This document shows, in pieces, positions 62,095 to 64,000 of a DNA stretch of 64,000 nucleotides. Position numbers and translations under genes: made by a program. Source of the DNA: Frondihabitans sucicola (lineage in GTDB: Bacteria; Actinomycetota; Actinomycetes; Actinomycetales; Microbacteriaceae); NCBI RefSeq assembly GCF_030296615.1, contig NZ_AP027733.1:186001-250000 (forward strand). Reading direction: 5' to 3'. The notes beneath the pieces were generated by a model, which ran no database searches, was not told the origin of the DNA, and was given only the letters and a program-made list of their open reading frames with translations. Position 1 is the stretch's first letter. Every line of letters starts with the position of its first letter.

Positions 62095-63711
62095 CTACAC
62101 GGCGCTCTTGGGTCGCCCACCGGTGGCGAAGAGGCCGAGGATGAAGCCGCGCATCTCGTCGTCGCGCTGATAGCGACCGCGGCCGATGAGGCCGCCGTAC
62201 GAGCCAGAGAAGAGCGACTCGGAGCCGGTGGCGAGCAGCTCGGTGAAGTTGGCGGCGCCGTAGTCACGGCCCATGCACTTCTCGACGAAGCTGTCCGCCC
62301 AGCCCATCTCGGCGGGGCGGCCGCCGGAGACGTTGACCTGCTTGTGTCGGCGCCCGTCGGCGTGGGTGGTGCGGCGCTCCAGGAACGCCTTCTCCATCCG
62401 GGCGACGGCGGGGACGGCGTGCTGCATGCGGTGGCTCAGCTCGTGGATGGCGGCCCGACTGTAGGTGCCTTTGGTGAGGTTGCCGCCGTCGGGGTTCGCG
62501 AGGATTTCGGGGCCGCCGATGACGTCTTGCTCGACGGTCTTGGTGTGCTCGCGGCGCCAGTTCTGTCGCCCTCGGCGGTCCTTGAACTCTTCCCACTCCT
62601 TGCCGCGGGGCTTCTTGACGGTTCCGTTGACCTCGGGTGCGGTCTCGAAGGTCGTGTGGACCCACATGACGCGGCCGTCGGGCTCGTCCATCACGCGGCG
62701 GTAGAGGGTGTTGTCGTTGTTCCAGACGGTCATGTCCTGGTCGGCGTCGGCGTGCACGATCGTGTGGTCCGCGATCTTCGTCTTCGTCTTCCCCTTGATG
62801 CTGTTGGGCGTGTAGTGCGCCCGGCCCGCGATGAGTCTCGCTTCCATCGGGGCGAGGCGCGAGGAGGCGTCGACCCAGTCGGAGGGGAAGTACTGGACGC
62901 CGTCGGCGAAGACGGCGCGGGCCTCATTGTTCGTGTCTGCGGAGAACGTCAGCTCCCCGCCCATGGGGCGCAGGTCGCGGAGCACGGTCTGGTACGCCTC
63001 CGCGAGGGCGCGGGACTTCTCCCCCGTCTCGCCGAGGAGGTCATTCTCGCGGAGCTTCTGAGCCTCCTGGATGGCGGCGTACTCCTCGGTGGCGTAGAAC
63101 TCCCGCACCTTCCCGACGACCTCGCTGATCTGCGCCTGGGCCGCCTTGAACTCCTCGGGGGTGGTCTCCTTGCGGAACATGCCCGCTTCGATCTCGGCGC
63201 GGCGGTTCTCCAGCTCGGTGATGCCGTACTTCTCCTTGGCGGCGAGGGCTTGGGCCTTCAGCAGCGCCTCTTGGTCTTCGCCGAGCCATTCGATCTCGTC
63301 GGCGCTGGTTCCGGCGATCGCCTCGGCGCGCTTGGCCACCAGGTCGCCGACGTGGACGATGGCGAGGTCCTTGCTGCCGTACTCCTCGACGAGGGCGGCG
63401 AACTCGGCGGGGTGGTCGTCCGGGTTGCCGTAGAGCACCTGCACCCGATCGATGGCGGCGCTGATCTCATCGACGGTCGGGGTGCCCTCGGGCAGGGGTG
63501 CGATCTGGGTCTGCGCGGTGACGTCGGCCGCCGCGGCGGCGCCGAGCCCGCCCTTCACGCCTGCGCGGGAGCGTGGCTTCGAGGCGGGCTTGGCCGGTGT
63601 GGCCGTGGCGGCCTTCTTGGCGTTGTAGCTGGCCCGGTCGCGGGCGGCGCGTGCCTCGCCCATGGAGGACGGGCACCGGCGGGGGTTGGCGTCATCGCAT
63701 CCTCGGCACAT
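62095..63711 (-). CDS. HExxH metallopeptidase-like protein, copy 2, intact
   Basis: 538 residues, uninterrupted. MCRGCDDANPRRCPSSMGEA at the start, a long acidic helical middle (ENRRAEIEAGMFRKETTPEE), and AIHELSHRMQHAVPAVARME as the HExxH site, then KQVNVSGGRPAEMGWADSF and EMRGFILGLFATGGRPKSAV. Colinear with copy 1 throughout. The two genes are an old tandem duplication. Confidence 0.76.
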   Translation of the reverse strand: MCRGCDDANPRRCPSSMGEARAARDRASYNAKKAATATPAKPASKPRSRAGVKGGLGAAAAADVTAQTQIAPLPEGTPTVDEISAAIDRVQVLYGNPDDHPAEFAALVEEYGSKDLAIVHVGDLVAKRAEAIAGTSADEIEWLGEDQEALLKAQALAAKEKYGITELENRRAEIEAGMFRKETTPEEFKAAQAQISEVVGKVREFYATEEYAAIQEAQKLRENDLLGETGEKSRALAEAYQTVLRDLRPMGGELTFSADTNNEARAVFADGVQYFPSDWVDASSRLAPMEARLIAGRAHYTPNSIKGKTKTKIADHTIVHADADQDMTVWNNDNTLYRRVMDEPDGRVMWVHTTFETAPEVNGTVKKPRGKEWEEFKDRRGRQNWRREHTKTVEQDVIGGPEILANPDGGNLTKGTYSRAAIHELSHRMQHAVPAVARMEKAFLERRTTHADGRRHKQVNVSGGRPAEMGWADSFVEKCMGRDYGAANFTELLATGSESLFSGSYGGLIGRGRYQRDDEMRGFILGLFATGGRPKSAV

Positions 63712-64000
63712 CAGGCAGCGCTCCAGGTCTCAGGCGCGTCAGAGGCCGCGCGCTCGGCGAGGAGCGCCCCGAACTCGGGCGTGGACTCAACGACGATGGT
63801 GCGCCCCGGCAGGTGCGCGTGGAGGGCGATGAGGGCACCGAGGGCGTCTTCCCCGTGGGCCTCGAACTTGAGCCCGTTGATGGGGACGGCGGCGCGGTAG
63901 GTGGCGGCGAGGCGGGCGTCTTCGATGATCTCGGCGTCGCCCGACCAGAATCCGTCGCACCAGGCGGCGCCGCGGCCGTCGACGGAAACGCTGACGAGGT
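63711..64000 (-). CDS. Small protein paired with the HExxH protein, copy 2 (partial)
   Basis: The minus strand is open from the window edge to TGA at 63711-63713 (about 96 codons, N-terminus missing). SVSVDGRGAAWCDGFWSGDA and LGALIALHAHLPGRTIVVES match the 61694-62008 protein. Its stop overlaps the ATG of the HExxH gene (TGATG region). Confidence 0.7.
   Translation of the reverse strand, partial: LVSVSVDGRGAAWCDGFWSGDAEIIEDARLAATYRAAVPINGLKFEAHGEDALGALIALHAHLPGRTIVVESTPEFGALLAERAASDAPETWSAA

Overview
The window looks like about 64 kb of a large GC-rich actinobacterial plasmid, or phage-plasmid, most likely from the Microbacteriaceae (Curtobacterium, Clavibacter, Rathayibacter and relatives). 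The evidence is the GC-rich coding bias, frequent GTG starts, ATGA/GTGA start-stop overlaps, a RepA-type initiator beside an iteron origin, a ParA partition operon with a palindromic centromere-like array, and many small plasmid- or phage-type genes. No rRNA, tRNA or core chromosomal gene is visible. The host assignment is inference.

Backbone, left part (1-27.7 kb): an SbcD/SbcC-like nuclease operon; a parS-like array, parA, a small ParG-like partner and a ribbon-helix-helix gene; repA and an origin with about 20 iterons; a four-gene operon with a DUF2185 protein; a tyrosine recombinase with a degenerate partner; many small unknown genes; a metallophosphoesterase; a small alarmone-hydrolase-like HD protein and a MazG-like protein; and a 1600-residue DNA methylase-helicase of the anti-restriction type.

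Island (about 27.7-46.95 kb): a segment bounded by inverted repeats of about 60 bp. At its right end is a recombinase / XRE regulator / zinc-ribbon recombinase cassette. Its cargo is a five-gene operon of unknown function (three ParS/MbcA-like proteins, a metallophosphoesterase and a duplicated-domain protein, behind a divergent XRE regulator), a serine resolvase, a zinc/cadmium and arsenic resistance block without any recognisable arsenite pump, and an Mrr-like nuclease.

Backbone, right part (46.95-64 kb): two pilin-like genes with large C-terminal domains; an operon of a PRPP-synthetase-like, a NAMPT-like, a macro-like and a Nudix/NrtR-like gene that fits an NAD+ reconstitution (NARP1-type) anti-defence module; lipoprotein and small-protein operons; two more pilin-like genes; and two tandem copies of a 'small protein + HExxH protein' module.

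Three signals run across the genes. Backbone operons share two promoter families (11 copies of GCAACCTGCTACACTAAG-like and 5 of ATGTACTGTAGA-like), absent from the island and the NAD operon. All four pilin-like genes follow related hairpin-rich leaders. Sixteen genes are split by one missing base in a short G/C run (once a TG repeat); one base (or TG) restores each frame, which points to systematic consensus undercalling rather than decay. These genes are annotated as single features with the shift noted.
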